From: Gemmatimonadota bacterium
GTDB lineage: Bacteria > Gemmatimonadota > Gemmatimonadetes > Gemmatimonadales > Gemmatimonadaceae
DNA length: 34,479 nt
Assembly (NCBI GenBank): GCA_028876525.1
Contig: JAGWRI010000085.1
Span: forward strand, 1-34,479
Reading direction: 5' to 3'
The notes under the pieces are model-generated. The model was not told the origin of the DNA. It worked only from the letters and a program-made list of their open reading frames with translations, and made no database searches. Positions within the stretch are counted from its first letter, which is position 1. Every line of letters starts with the position of its first letter. Both the position numbers and the translations under genes were made by a program. This document shows, one piece after another, positions 8,771 through 17,078 of the stretch.

Positions 8771-9865
8771 TCAGAAGTTGATCACGAAGTGGACGAAGAA
8801 CGCCTTCAGGTCGGACGTGTTGCCGCTCTTGCCCTCGATGTCCTGGTAATCGGCGTACGCGGTGACCTTGCTGTTGATGTCGTAGCCGAGACCGCCAATC
8901 AGGTAACGCTGATAGCCGGCGAGGTCGGTGTTCGGCTTGTACTGGTCCGCGCGGAGCACCAGGGACCACGGGTCGGTCTTGGCGTTGTTGATCAGCGCGA
9001 GGGGGCGCAGGATCGTGAACGCCGAGTACACGGCGCCCGTGGTCGTCGTCACGGCCGGGTTGGTGGCCGAGTCCTGGCCGTTCGTGCGGCTGTCGTACTC
9101 CGCGACCACCGTGGCGCGCGGATCCTTCACGCCCACGTGCAGGCCCCAGAGGTCCTTCTGCAGGCCCGGGCCGGTGGCGTCGAACGCGCTCGGGTTGTAG
9201 CCCTTCTGATAGTAGGGGCTGATCTGCAGGCCCTTGAACCAGCCCGCATCGCCGCTCGACGCCAGCGGCGTCCAGCTGAACCGGACGTTGAGGTCCTTGA
9301 ACCGGTCGGTCTCGGCCGAGCCGTAGCCGGTGCCGTTGTACACGCCGCCGTAGACCTGGCCCTGCTTGCCCGGCAGCGTCAGGATCGCCGCCACGCCGAT
9401 GTCGGACGACGGCACGAAGCTCAGGTAGTCGATGGGCGTGTTCGTGATGCCGCGCTGCCAGAAGCTCTCCATCATGTCGATTTCCGGCGTCTGCTCCATG
9501 CCGAACCGGATGGCCAGCGCCGCCGGATCCTTCCCCGCGTCCTTCCAGGCCGCCCACTCCATGAACGCGTACTTGATGCGCGCCGTCCAGCCCTTGTAGT
9601 ACGTGCCCGGCGCGGTGTTCTGGAGCACGTCCGTCGTGACGCGCACGGTGACGTTGTCCCCGGCCGGCATGATGAAATTCAGGTAGGCGCGGGTCAGGTC
9701 GAACTTGTTCGTGGCGCGCTGGGCCTTGGTGCCGCCGTTCTGCCAATCGGCGTACAGCACGCCCGAGAACTTGAGCGGAGTGACGGCCGCCTGCTGGGCG
9801 GCCACCCTCGTCGCGCCGAGCACGACGAAGAGGGCCCCGGTGGCCAGACGAGAGATGGTGCGCAT
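8771..9865 (-). CDS. Outer-membrane beta-barrel porin (candidate phosphate-selective porin)
   Basis: Signal peptide MRTISRLATGALFVVLGATRVAAQ; alternating amphipathic strands; terminal aromatic ...FFVHFVINF typical of BAM substrates. 31 bp upstream of pstS on the same strand. Confidence 0.82.
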   Translation of the reverse strand: MRTISRLATGALFVVLGATRVAAQQAAVTPLKFSGVLYADWQNGGTKAQRATNKFDLTRAYLNFIMPAGDNVTVRVTTDVLQNTAPGTYYKGWTARIKYAFMEWAAWKDAGKDPAALAIRFGMEQTPEIDMMESFWQRGITNTPIDYLSFVPSSDIGVAAILTLPGKQGQVYGGVYNGTGYGSAETDRFKDLNVRFSWTPLASSGDAGWFKGLQISPYYQKGYNPSAFDATGPGLQKDLWGLHVGVKDPRATVVAEYDSRTNGQDSATNPAVTTTTGAVYSAFTILRPLALINNAKTDPWSLVLRADQYKPNTDLAGYQRYLIGGLGYDINSKVTAYADYQDIEGKSGNTSDLKAFFVHFVINF

Positions 9866-9987
9866 GTGGTCTCGCAGTGAGAGGGAGAGTGGAACGGACG
9901 GTCCGGAGGCGACTCCCGGTGGGGAATCCACCTCCCCGGTTCGCCCAGAAGCGTAGACCGATCCTGTCACGACGCCCATCGGGGTTC

Positions 9988-10005
9988 GTAACGGCCGGGT
10001 AAAGC
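9988..10005 (-). promoter_or_regulatory. Putative PHO box upstream of the porin-pstS unit
   Basis: GTAACGGCCGGGTAAAGC: GTAACGG at 9988 and GTAAAG at 9999, 11-bp period; 14/18 identical to the site at 7683-7700. Confidence 0.55.
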
Positions 10006-10048
10006 CGTCCCCGTCGCGGCGGGCCCGCCACGGTCCGCCGACCCTTCA

Positions 10049-10077
10049 TTGACGGCGCCGGTCGCCGGCGCTACGCT
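10049..10077 (+). promoter_or_regulatory. Sigma70-like promoter for the MFS gene with a palindrome in the spacer
   Basis: TTGACG (10049-10054), 17 nt, TACGCT (10072-10077). The spacer is GCGCCGG-TCG-CCGGCGC, a perfect 7-3-7 palindrome. Confidence 0.6.
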
Positions 10078-10129
10078 GGCCCCGTCACGGGAGCCGTACC
10101 CCGCCCGCCCACCCCCTTGGAGGTCCCGC

Positions 10130-11368
10130 ATGGGTGTCTTCGCCGAGCTCTCCCGGCTCGATCGCCAGCAGCGCAGTGCCTTCGTGGCCAGCTTCCTCGG
10201 TTGGACCCTCGACGCGTTCGACTTCTTCCTCATGATCTTCATCCTGCGCGCCGTCGCGCAGGAGTTCGGCACCGACGTCAAGGCGGTCACGATCGCCGTG
10301 ACCCTGACTCTCGCCATGCGCCCCCTCGGCGCCCTGGTGTTCGGCCTCCTCGCCGACCGGTTCGGCCGCCGGCCGATCCTCATGATCGACGTCCTGCTGT
10401 TCAGCCTCCTCGAGCTCGCGTCGGCCTTCGCGCCGTCGCTCGTCGTGCTGATCGCCCTCCGCGCCGCGTTCGGCTTCGCCATGGGTGGCGAATGGGGAAT
10501 CGGCGCGTCGCTGGTCATGGAGACCGTCCCCGCCAGGGCTCGCGGCCTCGTCTCGGGAATTCTCCAGGAAGGATACGCGTTCGGCTACCTCCTGGCCGCC
10601 GTCGTCTACGGCCTGCTGTTCGACCGGATCGGCTGGCGCGGGATGTTCATGGTGGGCGTCATCCCGGCCCTGCTCGTGATGTACATCCGTCGCAACGTCG
10701 AGGAGTCGCCCGTCTGGACGCAGCTCCGCGAGCGCCCCAAGGTCAGCCTCTGGCACTCGGTCCGGCACAACTGGAAGCTGTTCACCTACGTCGTGATCCT
10801 GATGACGGCGTTCAACTTCTTCAGCCACGGAACGCAGGATCTCTATCCGACCTTCCTCCAGGCGCAGCACCATTTCTCCCCCGGCACGGTGAGCCTGCTG
10901 GCCATCGTCGCCAACGTGGGCGCGATCGCGGGGGGCATCTTCTTCGGGTCGATCTCCGAGCGCGTCGGCCGCCGGACGGCGATCGTGATCGCGGCGTTGT
11001 TCGGGCTGCTCATGATCCCGCTCTGGAGCATGGCGTCGGGGCCGATCGTGCTGGCCCTGGGGGCCTTCTTCATGCAGGTGTCGGTGCAGGGCGCCTGGGG
11101 GGTGATCCCGGCGCACCTGAACGAGCTGTCGCCCAACGAGGTCCGGGGCACCTTCCCGGGATTCGCGTACCAGCTCGGGAACTTCATCGCGTCGGGGAAC
11201 GCCACGTACCAGGCCATGATCGCCGACCGCCGGGGTGGGGACTACGGGTTCGCCCTCGCCGTCGTGGCGGCGATGATGGCCGTGATCATCGCGTTCCTGA
11301 CCGCGGTGGGGCCGGAGACACGGGGGGTGGTGTTCGAGCAGGGGGTGGGGGAGGTCCCGGGGGAATGA
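10130..11368 (+). CDS. MFS transporter (sialate/carboxylate:H+ symporter-like)
   Basis: FLGWTLDAFDFFLMIFILRAVAQEF...GALVFGLLADRFGRRPILMIDVLLFSLLELASAFAPS...RAAFGFAMGGEWGIGASLVMETVPARARGLVSGILQEGYAFGYLLAA. RBS-like TTGGAGG before ATG 10130. The ORF-track start at 10049 coincides with the -35 element. Confidence 0.88.
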   Translation: MGVFAELSRLDRQQRSAFVASFLGWTLDAFDFFLMIFILRAVAQEFGTDVKAVTIAVTLTLAMRPLGALVFGLLADRFGRRPILMIDVLLFSLLELASAFAPSLVVLIALRAAFGFAMGGEWGIGASLVMETVPARARGLVSGILQEGYAFGYLLAAVVYGLLFDRIGWRGMFMVGVIPALLVMYIRRNVEESPVWTQLRERPKVSLWHSVRHNWKLFTYVVILMTAFNFFSHGTQDLYPTFLQAQHHFSPGTVSLLAIVANVGAIAGGIFFGSISERVGRRTAIVIAALFGLLMIPLWSMASGPIVLALGAFFMQVSVQGAWGVIPAHLNELSPNEVRGTFPGFAYQLGNFIASGNATYQAMIADRRGGDYGFALAVVAAMMAVIIAFLTAVGPETRGVVFEQGVGEVPGE

Positions 11369-11380
11369 CCGGCCCACGCG

Positions 11381-11409
11381 TTGACACCCGCTAAGTGCTT
11401 GCGTAGCTT
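11381..11409 (+). promoter_or_regulatory. Sigma70-like promoter for rplM-rpsI
   Basis: TTGACA (11381-11386), 17 nt, TAGCTT (11404-11409); about 100 nt upstream of rplM ATG. Confidence 0.7.
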
Positions 11410-11508
11410 AGAGGTCTGTCAAAAACGCCCTTTGGGCGGCCGAGACCCGGGTTGCAGCCCGCACCGGTGAGGCGCCGGACCCACATCGCACGTCAGGACC
11501 GAAGGATA

Positions 11509-11958
11509 ATGAAGACGTTCAGCGCCACCCCGCGCGACATCGAGCAGCGGTGGTACATCGTGGATGCCGAGGGGGTCGTGCTCGGACGCCTCGCGTCCGA
11601 AGTCGCCAAGGTCATCCGCGGCAAGCACAAGCCCATCTTCACCCCGCACATGGACACCGGTGACAACGTCATCGTGATCAACGCGGGGAAGGTCAGGCTC
11701 ACCGGCCGCAAGGCCGAGCAGAAGACGTATTTCACGCACACCGGCTACATGGGCCACGAGCGGCACACCCCGCTGGCTACCGTGCTGGCCAAGCATCCCG
11801 AGCGCGTGATCGAGAAGGCGGTTCACGGCATGCTGCCGAAGACCACCCTGGGCCGGCAGGTGCTGCGGCGCAAGCTGCGCGTCTACGCCGGCGCCGAGCA
11901 TCCGCACGCAGCGCAGCAGCCGACCCCGCTCACGATCACGCCGAAGGGAGCCAAGTAA
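11509..11958 (+). CDS. rplM: 50S ribosomal protein L13
   Basis: [74 protein letters not shown]...[39 protein letters not shown]. Confidence 0.98.
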   Translation: MKTFSATPRDIEQRWYIVDAEGVVLGRLASEVAKVIRGKHKPIFTPHMDTGDNVIVINAGKVRLTGRKAEQKTYFTHTGYMGHERHTPLATVLAKHPERVIEKAVHGMLPKTTLGRQVLRRKLRVYAGAEHPHAAQQPTPLTITPKGAK

Positions 11959-11959
11959 C

Positions 11960-12355
11960 ATGCCCGATACGACCACGGTGCACGCGATCGGTCGCCGCAA
12001 GGAAGCGGTGTGCCGCGTTTATCTGAGGCCCGGTTCGGGCAAGTGGGACGTCAACGGGCGCACGCTCGGCGACTATTTCCCGCGGCCGACGCTGGTGTCG
12101 GCCATCCAGCAGCCGTTCACGGCGACCGATACCCTCGGCCGCTTCGACGTCAAGGCGAACTGCGAAGGGGGCGGCCAGAACGGTCAGGCCGGCGCCCTCC
12201 GCCTTGCGGTGGCCCGCGCCCTCGTCAAGCTCGACGAGGACCACCGCCGCAAGCTTCGCGACCTCGGGTTGCTCACGCGCGATGCCCGCGCCGTGGAGCG
12301 CAAGAAGCCCGGCCGTCCGAAGGCCCGCAAGCGGTTCCAGTTCAGCAAGCGCTAA
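11960..12355 (+). CDS. rpsI: 30S ribosomal protein S9
   Basis: HAIGRRKEAVCRVYLRPGSGKWDVNGRTLGDYF...GGGQNGQAGALRLAVARALVKL...RDARAVERKKPGRPKARKRFQFSKR, S9 C-terminus. Confidence 0.98.
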   Translation: MPDTTTVHAIGRRKEAVCRVYLRPGSGKWDVNGRTLGDYFPRPTLVSAIQQPFTATDTLGRFDVKANCEGGGQNGQAGALRLAVARALVKLDEDHRRKLRDLGLLTRDARAVERKKPGRPKARKRFQFSKR

Positions 12356-12361
12356 TCGCCG

Positions 12362-12389
12362 GGCGCGGCGGGCTGCGGCCCGCCGCGCC
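12362..12389 (+). terminator. Strong GC hairpin after rpsI (terminator-like or rpsB leader element; no U-tract)
   Basis: Perfect 12-bp stem GGCGCGGCGGGC / GCCCGCCGCGCC with TGCG tetraloop, 6 nt after the rpsI stop codon. Confidence 0.5.
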
Positions 12390-12512
12390 GGCGGTCGGCG
12401 TGCAGGTCATCTCACACGCTGCCCGAGCCCCCGCGGGTGCCGGTTCGCCGGTTCGCGGCGGGCGCCGACGGCAGCGGACGTTCAAAACCACGTACGAGGC
12501 TCGCGTCACCCC

Positions 12513-13427
12513 ATGTCCGATTCGCAGCTCACGCTCGAGCAGTTGCTCGCCGCCGGTGTCCACTTCGGGCACCAGACCCGCCGTTGGAATCCCAAGATGC
12601 GCCGGTTCATCTTCGCCGAGCGCAACGGGATCCACATCATCGACCTCCAGAAGACGATGCGCCAGCTGGAGCTGGCGCAGAAGCTGGCCCGCGACGTCGT
12701 CCTGCGCGGCGAGCACGTCCTGTTCGTCTGCACCAAGCCGCAGCTCGCGGCGCTGGTCAAGGAAGCCGCCGAGAAGTGCGGCGGCCTCTACATCACCGAG
12801 CGCTGGCTGGGCGGCCTCCTCACCAACTTCCAGACGGTCAAGAAGCAGCTGCGCCGCATGAAGGAGCTGGAAGAGGGGTCGGAGTCGGGCGGCGAGTTCG
12901 AGAACTACACCAAGAAGGAACAGCTCATGATGGCCCGCGAGCGCGACAAGCTCTCGAAATACCTGGGCGGCATCAAGGGCATGTCCCGCCTGCCGGGCCT
13001 GATGTTCGTGATCGACTCCAAGAAGGAGCGCATCGCGGTCAGCGAGGCCAACAAGCTCGGCATCCCGATCGTGGCCGTGGTGGACACGAACGCCGATCCG
13101 GATCTCATCACCGTGCCGATCGCCGGCAACGACGACGCCATCCGGTCGGTGGAGCTGATCGCCAACGCCATCGCGGGCACGATCGCCGAGGCGCGGCGTG
13201 AGACGCCGGTGCGCGCCGAGGCCGAGGAGGGGGAGAGCTACACCTACAGCTCCGACCGCGGCGCCGAACCGGCCGAGGGCGAGAGCGAGCGCAAGCGGAA
13301 GCGCCGTCCGCGCCGCCGCCGCGCGAAGCCCGAAGCGATCGCCGCCCGCCTCAAGCCGGCCGGCGAGGGCGAGGGTGGCGAGGGCGGGGCGACCGACGAC
13401 GGCGGCGGGGACGCGGCGTCCGAGTAA
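12513..13427 (+). CDS. rpsB: 30S ribosomal protein S2 with long charged C-terminal extension
   Basis: MSDSQLTLEQLLAAGVHFGHQTRRWNPKMRRFIFAERNGIHIIDLQKTM...ERWLGGLLTNFQTVKKQLRRMKELE...PGLMFVIDSKKERIAVSEANKLGIPIVAVVDTNADPDLITVPIAGNDDAIRS; tail ERKRKRRPRRRRAKPEA...EGEGGEGGATDDGGG. Confidence 0.97.
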   Translation: MSDSQLTLEQLLAAGVHFGHQTRRWNPKMRRFIFAERNGIHIIDLQKTMRQLELAQKLARDVVLRGEHVLFVCTKPQLAALVKEAAEKCGGLYITERWLGGLLTNFQTVKKQLRRMKELEEGSESGGEFENYTKKEQLMMARERDKLSKYLGGIKGMSRLPGLMFVIDSKKERIAVSEANKLGIPIVAVVDTNADPDLITVPIAGNDDAIRSVELIANAIAGTIAEARRETPVRAEAEEGESYTYSSDRGAEPAEGESERKRKRRPRRRRAKPEAIAARLKPAGEGEGGEGGATDDGGGDAASE

Positions 13428-13488
13428 CCGTGGTCAGGCGGCCCGCGCGGCCGCCCGGGCGCGGCGCCTGCCGCAGTATCTTCGACAG

Positions 13489-13517
13489 ACGCCGCCGGCT
13501 TTCCCCGGCGGCGTTTC
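13489..13517 (+). terminator. Intrinsic terminator/attenuator-like hairpin between rpsB and tsf
   Basis: ACGCCGCCGG (13489-13498), CTTTCC loop, CCGGCGGCGT (13505-13514), followed by TTTCC; 10-bp perfect stem. Confidence 0.55.
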
Positions 13518-13548
13518 CATGACTCTGACTGCAGAACGGATTCACCCA

Positions 13549-14148
13549 ATGGCGAACATCACGGCGAAGGACGTCCAGGAGCTGCGCCAGCGCACCGGCG
13601 CCGGCATGATGGACTGCAAGAAGGCCCTCGAGGAGACCGGGGGCGACATCGACAAGGCGGTCGAGAACCTGCGCAAGCGCGGAGTGGCCAGGGCGGAGAA
13701 GCGCGCCGGCCGCACGACCAGCGAGGGCATCATCGGCCACTACATCCACCACAACGGCAAGGTCGCCACGCTCGTCGAGCTCAACTGCGAGACCGACTTC
13801 GTGGCCCGCACCGACGACTTCAAGGATCTGGCCCGCTACGTGGCCGAGCACGTGGCCGCCGCCGCGCCGCTGGCCGTGGACAAGGACGGGATCGCGGCCG
13901 ACAAGATCGACGTCGAGCGCCGCATCGCCGAGGAGCAGACCCGCGCCTCGGGCAAGCCCGAGGCGATGATCGCGAAGATCGTCGACGGCAAGATGGAGGC
14001 GTTCTTCAAGGAGGTCACCCTGCTCAGCCAGCCCTGGGTGCGCGAGCCGAAGAAGACGATCGGCGACCTGGTGAAGGAAGTCTCGGCCAAGACTGGCGAG
14101 AACATCCAGGTCAAGCGGTTCGTCCGCTTCCAGCTCGGCGAGGTCTGA
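13549..14148 (+). CDS. tsf: Elongation factor Ts (short form, ~199 aa)
   Basis: [91 protein letters not shown]. Confidence 0.97.
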   Translation: MANITAKDVQELRQRTGAGMMDCKKALEETGGDIDKAVENLRKRGVARAEKRAGRTTSEGIIGHYIHHNGKVATLVELNCETDFVARTDDFKDLARYVAEHVAAAAPLAVDKDGIAADKIDVERRIAEEQTRASGKPEAMIAKIVDGKMEAFFKEVTLLSQPWVREPKKTIGDLVKEVSAKTGENIQVKRFVRFQLGEV

Positions 14149-14153
14149 TCGCC

Positions 14154-14867
14154 ATGCCCGAACTCCGCTATCCGCGCGTGCTGCTCAAGCTCTCGGGCGA
14201 GGCCCTCGCCGGAAAGGCGGGGTTCGGGTTCGATTTCGAAACCATCGACCGGCTGGCCGACGAGGTCGGCGCGGTGATCGGCATCGGCGCCACCGTCGGG
14301 CTGGTGATCGGCGGCGGCAACATCGTGCGCGGAACGATCCTCTCCAAAATGGGGATCGACCGCGTCACCGCCGACTACATGGGCATGCTGGGCACGGTGA
14401 TCAACGCGCTGGCGGTGCAGGACGTGCTGGAGCGCAAGGGGCTCGACACCCGCGTCATGACGGCGATCCGGATGGAAGAGCTGGCCGAGCCGTACATCCG
14501 GCGGCGCGCGCTGCGCCACTTCGAGAAGGGGCGCAGCGTGATCTTTGCCGCCGGCACCGGCAATCCGTATTTTTCCACCGATACCGCGGCCGTGCTCCGG
14601 GCCATCCAGATCAAGGCCGACGTCATCATCAAGGCGACGAGCGTGGACGGCGTGTACTCGGCCGATCCGAAGCGGGACCCGAACGCGACGCTGTATCAGG
14701 AGATCAGCTATCGCGACGTGATGATCGAGGAGCTCAAGGTCATGGATCAGACGGCGGTCACCCTGTGCAAGGAGAATGGGCTGCCGCTGATCGTTCTCAA
14801 CATTCACCGCCCGGGCGCCATCGCGCGCGCCGTGCGCGGGGAGCGCGAGGGGACACTCGTACAATGA
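14154..14867 (+). CDS. pyrH: UMP kinase
   Basis: [20 protein letters not shown]...[45 protein letters not shown]...[42 protein letters not shown]. Confidence 0.97.
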   Translation: MPELRYPRVLLKLSGEALAGKAGFGFDFETIDRLADEVGAVIGIGATVGLVIGGGNIVRGTILSKMGIDRVTADYMGMLGTVINALAVQDVLERKGLDTRVMTAIRMEELAEPYIRRRALRHFEKGRSVIFAAGTGNPYFSTDTAAVLRAIQIKADVIIKATSVDGVYSADPKRDPNATLYQEISYRDVMIEELKVMDQTAVTLCKENGLPLIVLNIHRPGAIARAVRGEREGTLVQ

Positions 14868-15418
14868 GCACCATTTCAGCCATCGAGAAGGACTGCCGCG
14901 CGGCGATGGACAAGGCCATCGACAGCACGAAGCGCGAGTTCGCCGGCATCCGGTCGGGCAAGGCCACGCCGAACATGCTCGACACCGTGCGCGTCGACAT
15001 GTACGGCTCGCTGCTGGCCATGAACCAGGTCGCCACGGTCTCGTCGCCCGAGCCGCGGCTGCTCATCGTGACGCCGTTCGACAAGAGCCAGGGCAAGGCC
15101 ATCGAGAAGGCCATCCGCGAGTCCGGGCTCGGACTCGACCCGGCGCACCAGGGCGGCACGATCCGCGTGCCCCTCCCCGCCATGAACGAGGACCGGCGCC
15201 GCGAGCTGGTGAAGGTCGTGCACAAGCTGGCCGAGGAGGGGAAGGTGGCCGTCCGCCACGCCCGCACCCACGCCCGCGACGCGTTCAAGAAGCTCGACGG
15301 CGTGTCCGAGGACGAGGTCAAGCACGGCGAGAAGGAAGTCCAGAAGCTCCACGACGACTACGTCCGCAAGATCGACGAGCTGATCAAGGCGAAGGAAGCC
15401 GAGATCATGGAAGTCTGA
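14864..15418 (+). CDS. frr: Ribosome recycling factor
   Basis: [49 protein letters not shown]...[37 protein letters not shown]...[40 protein letters not shown]. Confidence 0.97.
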   Translation: MSTISAIEKDCRAAMDKAIDSTKREFAGIRSGKATPNMLDTVRVDMYGSLLAMNQVATVSSPEPRLLIVTPFDKSQGKAIEKAIRESGLGLDPAHQGGTIRVPLPAMNEDRRRELVKVVHKLAEEGKVAVRHARTHARDAFKKLDGVSEDEVKHGEKEVQKLHDDYVRKIDELIKAKEAEIMEV

Positions 15419-15432
15419 CGGTCGAGACGGCG

Positions 15433-16185
15433 GTGCCCGAGGCGACGAGCGACGAGCTGCTGGGGCGCATCCGCCTCCACGGGCGGATACCGCGGCACGT
15501 GGCCGTCATCATGGATGGCAACGGCCGGTGGGCCCGCGACCGGATCATGCCGCGCACGTTCGGCCACCGCGCCGGCATGCAGTCGGTGCGCGACGTCGTC
15601 GAGGGCGCGATCGAGGTCGGGGTCGGCGCGCTGTCGCTGTTTGCGTTCTCCAAGGAGAACTGGCAGCGCCCCAAGCCGGAAGTCTCGGCCCTCATGTCGT
15701 TGCTCGAGGAATACATCCAGCGCGAGGCCGACGCGCTGGACGAGAACGGCGTGCGCGTCCGCGTGTTCGGCGAGCTGGAGCGCCTCACGCCCCCCGCGGC
15801 CGCGGCGGTCGAGCGCGTCACCGCGCAGACGGCGGGCAACGCTCGGCTCGACCTCAACCTGTTCATCTCGTACGGGAGCCGCGCCGAGCTGGTGCGCGCC
15901 GCGCGCCGCCTGGCCGAGGACGTGGCCGCGGGCCGCCTCCGGCCCGGCGACGTGACCGAGGAGGCGTTCGCCGAGCGGCTGTACACCGCCGGCATGCCCG
16001 ACCCGGACCTGCTCATCCGCACGTCCGGGGAGCAGCGCATCTCCAACTTCATGCTCTGGCAGCTGGCCTACACCGAGCTGTACGTCTCGCCGGTGCTGTG
16101 GCCCGACTTCCGCCGCGCCCAGTTCTACGAGGCGATCCTCGCCTTCCAGGCGCGGGACCGCCGCTTCGGCAAGGTGACCGTCTGA
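15433..16185 (+). CDS. uppS: Isoprenyl transferase / undecaprenyl diphosphate synthase
   Basis: GTG start; HVAVIMDGNGRWARDRIMPRTFGHRAGMQSVRDVVEGA...LSLFAFSKENWQRPKPEVSALMSLLEEYI...DLLIRTSGEQRISNFMLWQLAYTELYVSPVLWPDF. Confidence 0.97.
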   Translation: MPEATSDELLGRIRLHGRIPRHVAVIMDGNGRWARDRIMPRTFGHRAGMQSVRDVVEGAIEVGVGALSLFAFSKENWQRPKPEVSALMSLLEEYIQREADALDENGVRVRVFGELERLTPPAAAAVERVTAQTAGNARLDLNLFISYGSRAELVRAARRLAEDVAAGRLRPGDVTEEAFAERLYTAGMPDPDLLIRTSGEQRISNFMLWQLAYTELYVSPVLWPDFRRAQFYEAILAFQARDRRFGKVTV

Positions 16186-17078
16186 TGAGCGAGTTTGGCC
16201 GCCGCGTGCTGTTCGCATTGATCGCCGCCCCGATCGTGCTCGCGATTCTCGGCGTCGGCGGGGCGCCGCTGGCCGCGCTGCTCGCCGTGGCGTCGGCGAT
16301 CGCGGCCTGGGAGTTCTTCCGCCTGGCCCGCGAGGCCGGCAACCAGCCGCTCGACGACATCGGCATCGGGCTCGCCGGGCTCACCCCGCTCGCCGTGCAC
16401 GCGCGCTATCTGGGCCTCTACGTCGTGCGCCCGGTGGACGTCGTCGTGATCGTGCTCGTCGTGTGCGGCCTCGCGCTCTGGATGCGGGGCACGCACGGCC
16501 AGCCGATCGCGTCGCTCGCCATCACCTTCTTCGGGGCCCTCTACACCGGCGGCACCCTCTCCTTCGCCTACGTCCTGCGCTATCACGAGTACGCGCTGGG
16601 CGGACGCGACGTCTACTTCGGGGGCCGGCACGTGCTCGTCGCGGCGGGCGCCGCGCTGGTCGTCCTGCCCGTGATCGTCACCTGGGCCACCGACATCGGC
16701 GCCTACGCCGTGGGCCGCTCGCTGGGCGAGCGCAAGCTCATGCCGTCGGTGAGCCCCGGCAAGACCGTGGCCGGCGCCGTGGGCGGCCTGGCGGCCGGCG
16801 TGGTCGTGACCTGGCTCTACGCGCGCTGGGTGCTGCATCCGGTGGCCCAGCTCGGGCTCACGCCGGCCGGCATCGTCGTGTTCGGCGCCGTGGCCAGCGC
16901 CGCGGCCCAGGTGGGCGACCTGTTCGAGTCGCTGCTCAAGCGCGAGGCCGGCGTCAAGGACAGCTCGCGCCTGATTCCGGGACACGGCGGGCTGCTCGAC
17001 CGCGTGGACAGCGTGATCTTCGTGCTCCCCGTGGCCTGCTTCCTGCTCGGGCTGCTGCTCGTTCCCGCGCCCCTATGA
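16185..17078 (+). CDS. cdsA: Phosphatidate cytidylyltransferase
   Basis: Multi-pass membrane protein ending in the CDP-transferase signature SVSPGKTVAGAVGGLAAG...AQVGDLFESLLKREAGVKDSSRLIPGHGGLLDRVDSVIF. Confidence 0.96.
   Translation: MSEFGRRVLFALIAAPIVLAILGVGGAPLAALLAVASAIAAWEFFRLAREAGNQPLDDIGIGLAGLTPLAVHARYLGLYVVRPVDVVVIVLVVCGLALWMRGTHGQPIASLAITFFGALYTGGTLSFAYVLRYHEYALGGRDVYFGGRHVLVAAGAALVVLPVIVTWATDIGAYAVGRSLGERKLMPSVSPGKTVAGAVGGLAAGVVVTWLYARWVLHPVAQLGLTPAGIVVFGAVASAAAQVGDLFESLLKREAGVKDSSRLIPGHGGLLDRVDSVIFVLPVACFLLGLLLVPAPL

Noticed and set aside
13244-13549. Minus-strand ORFs over the rpsB tail (13244-13549, 13351-13851)
   Set aside because: Generated by the repetitive Arg/Gly codons of the rpsB tail and by the terminator hairpin; no conserved motifs.
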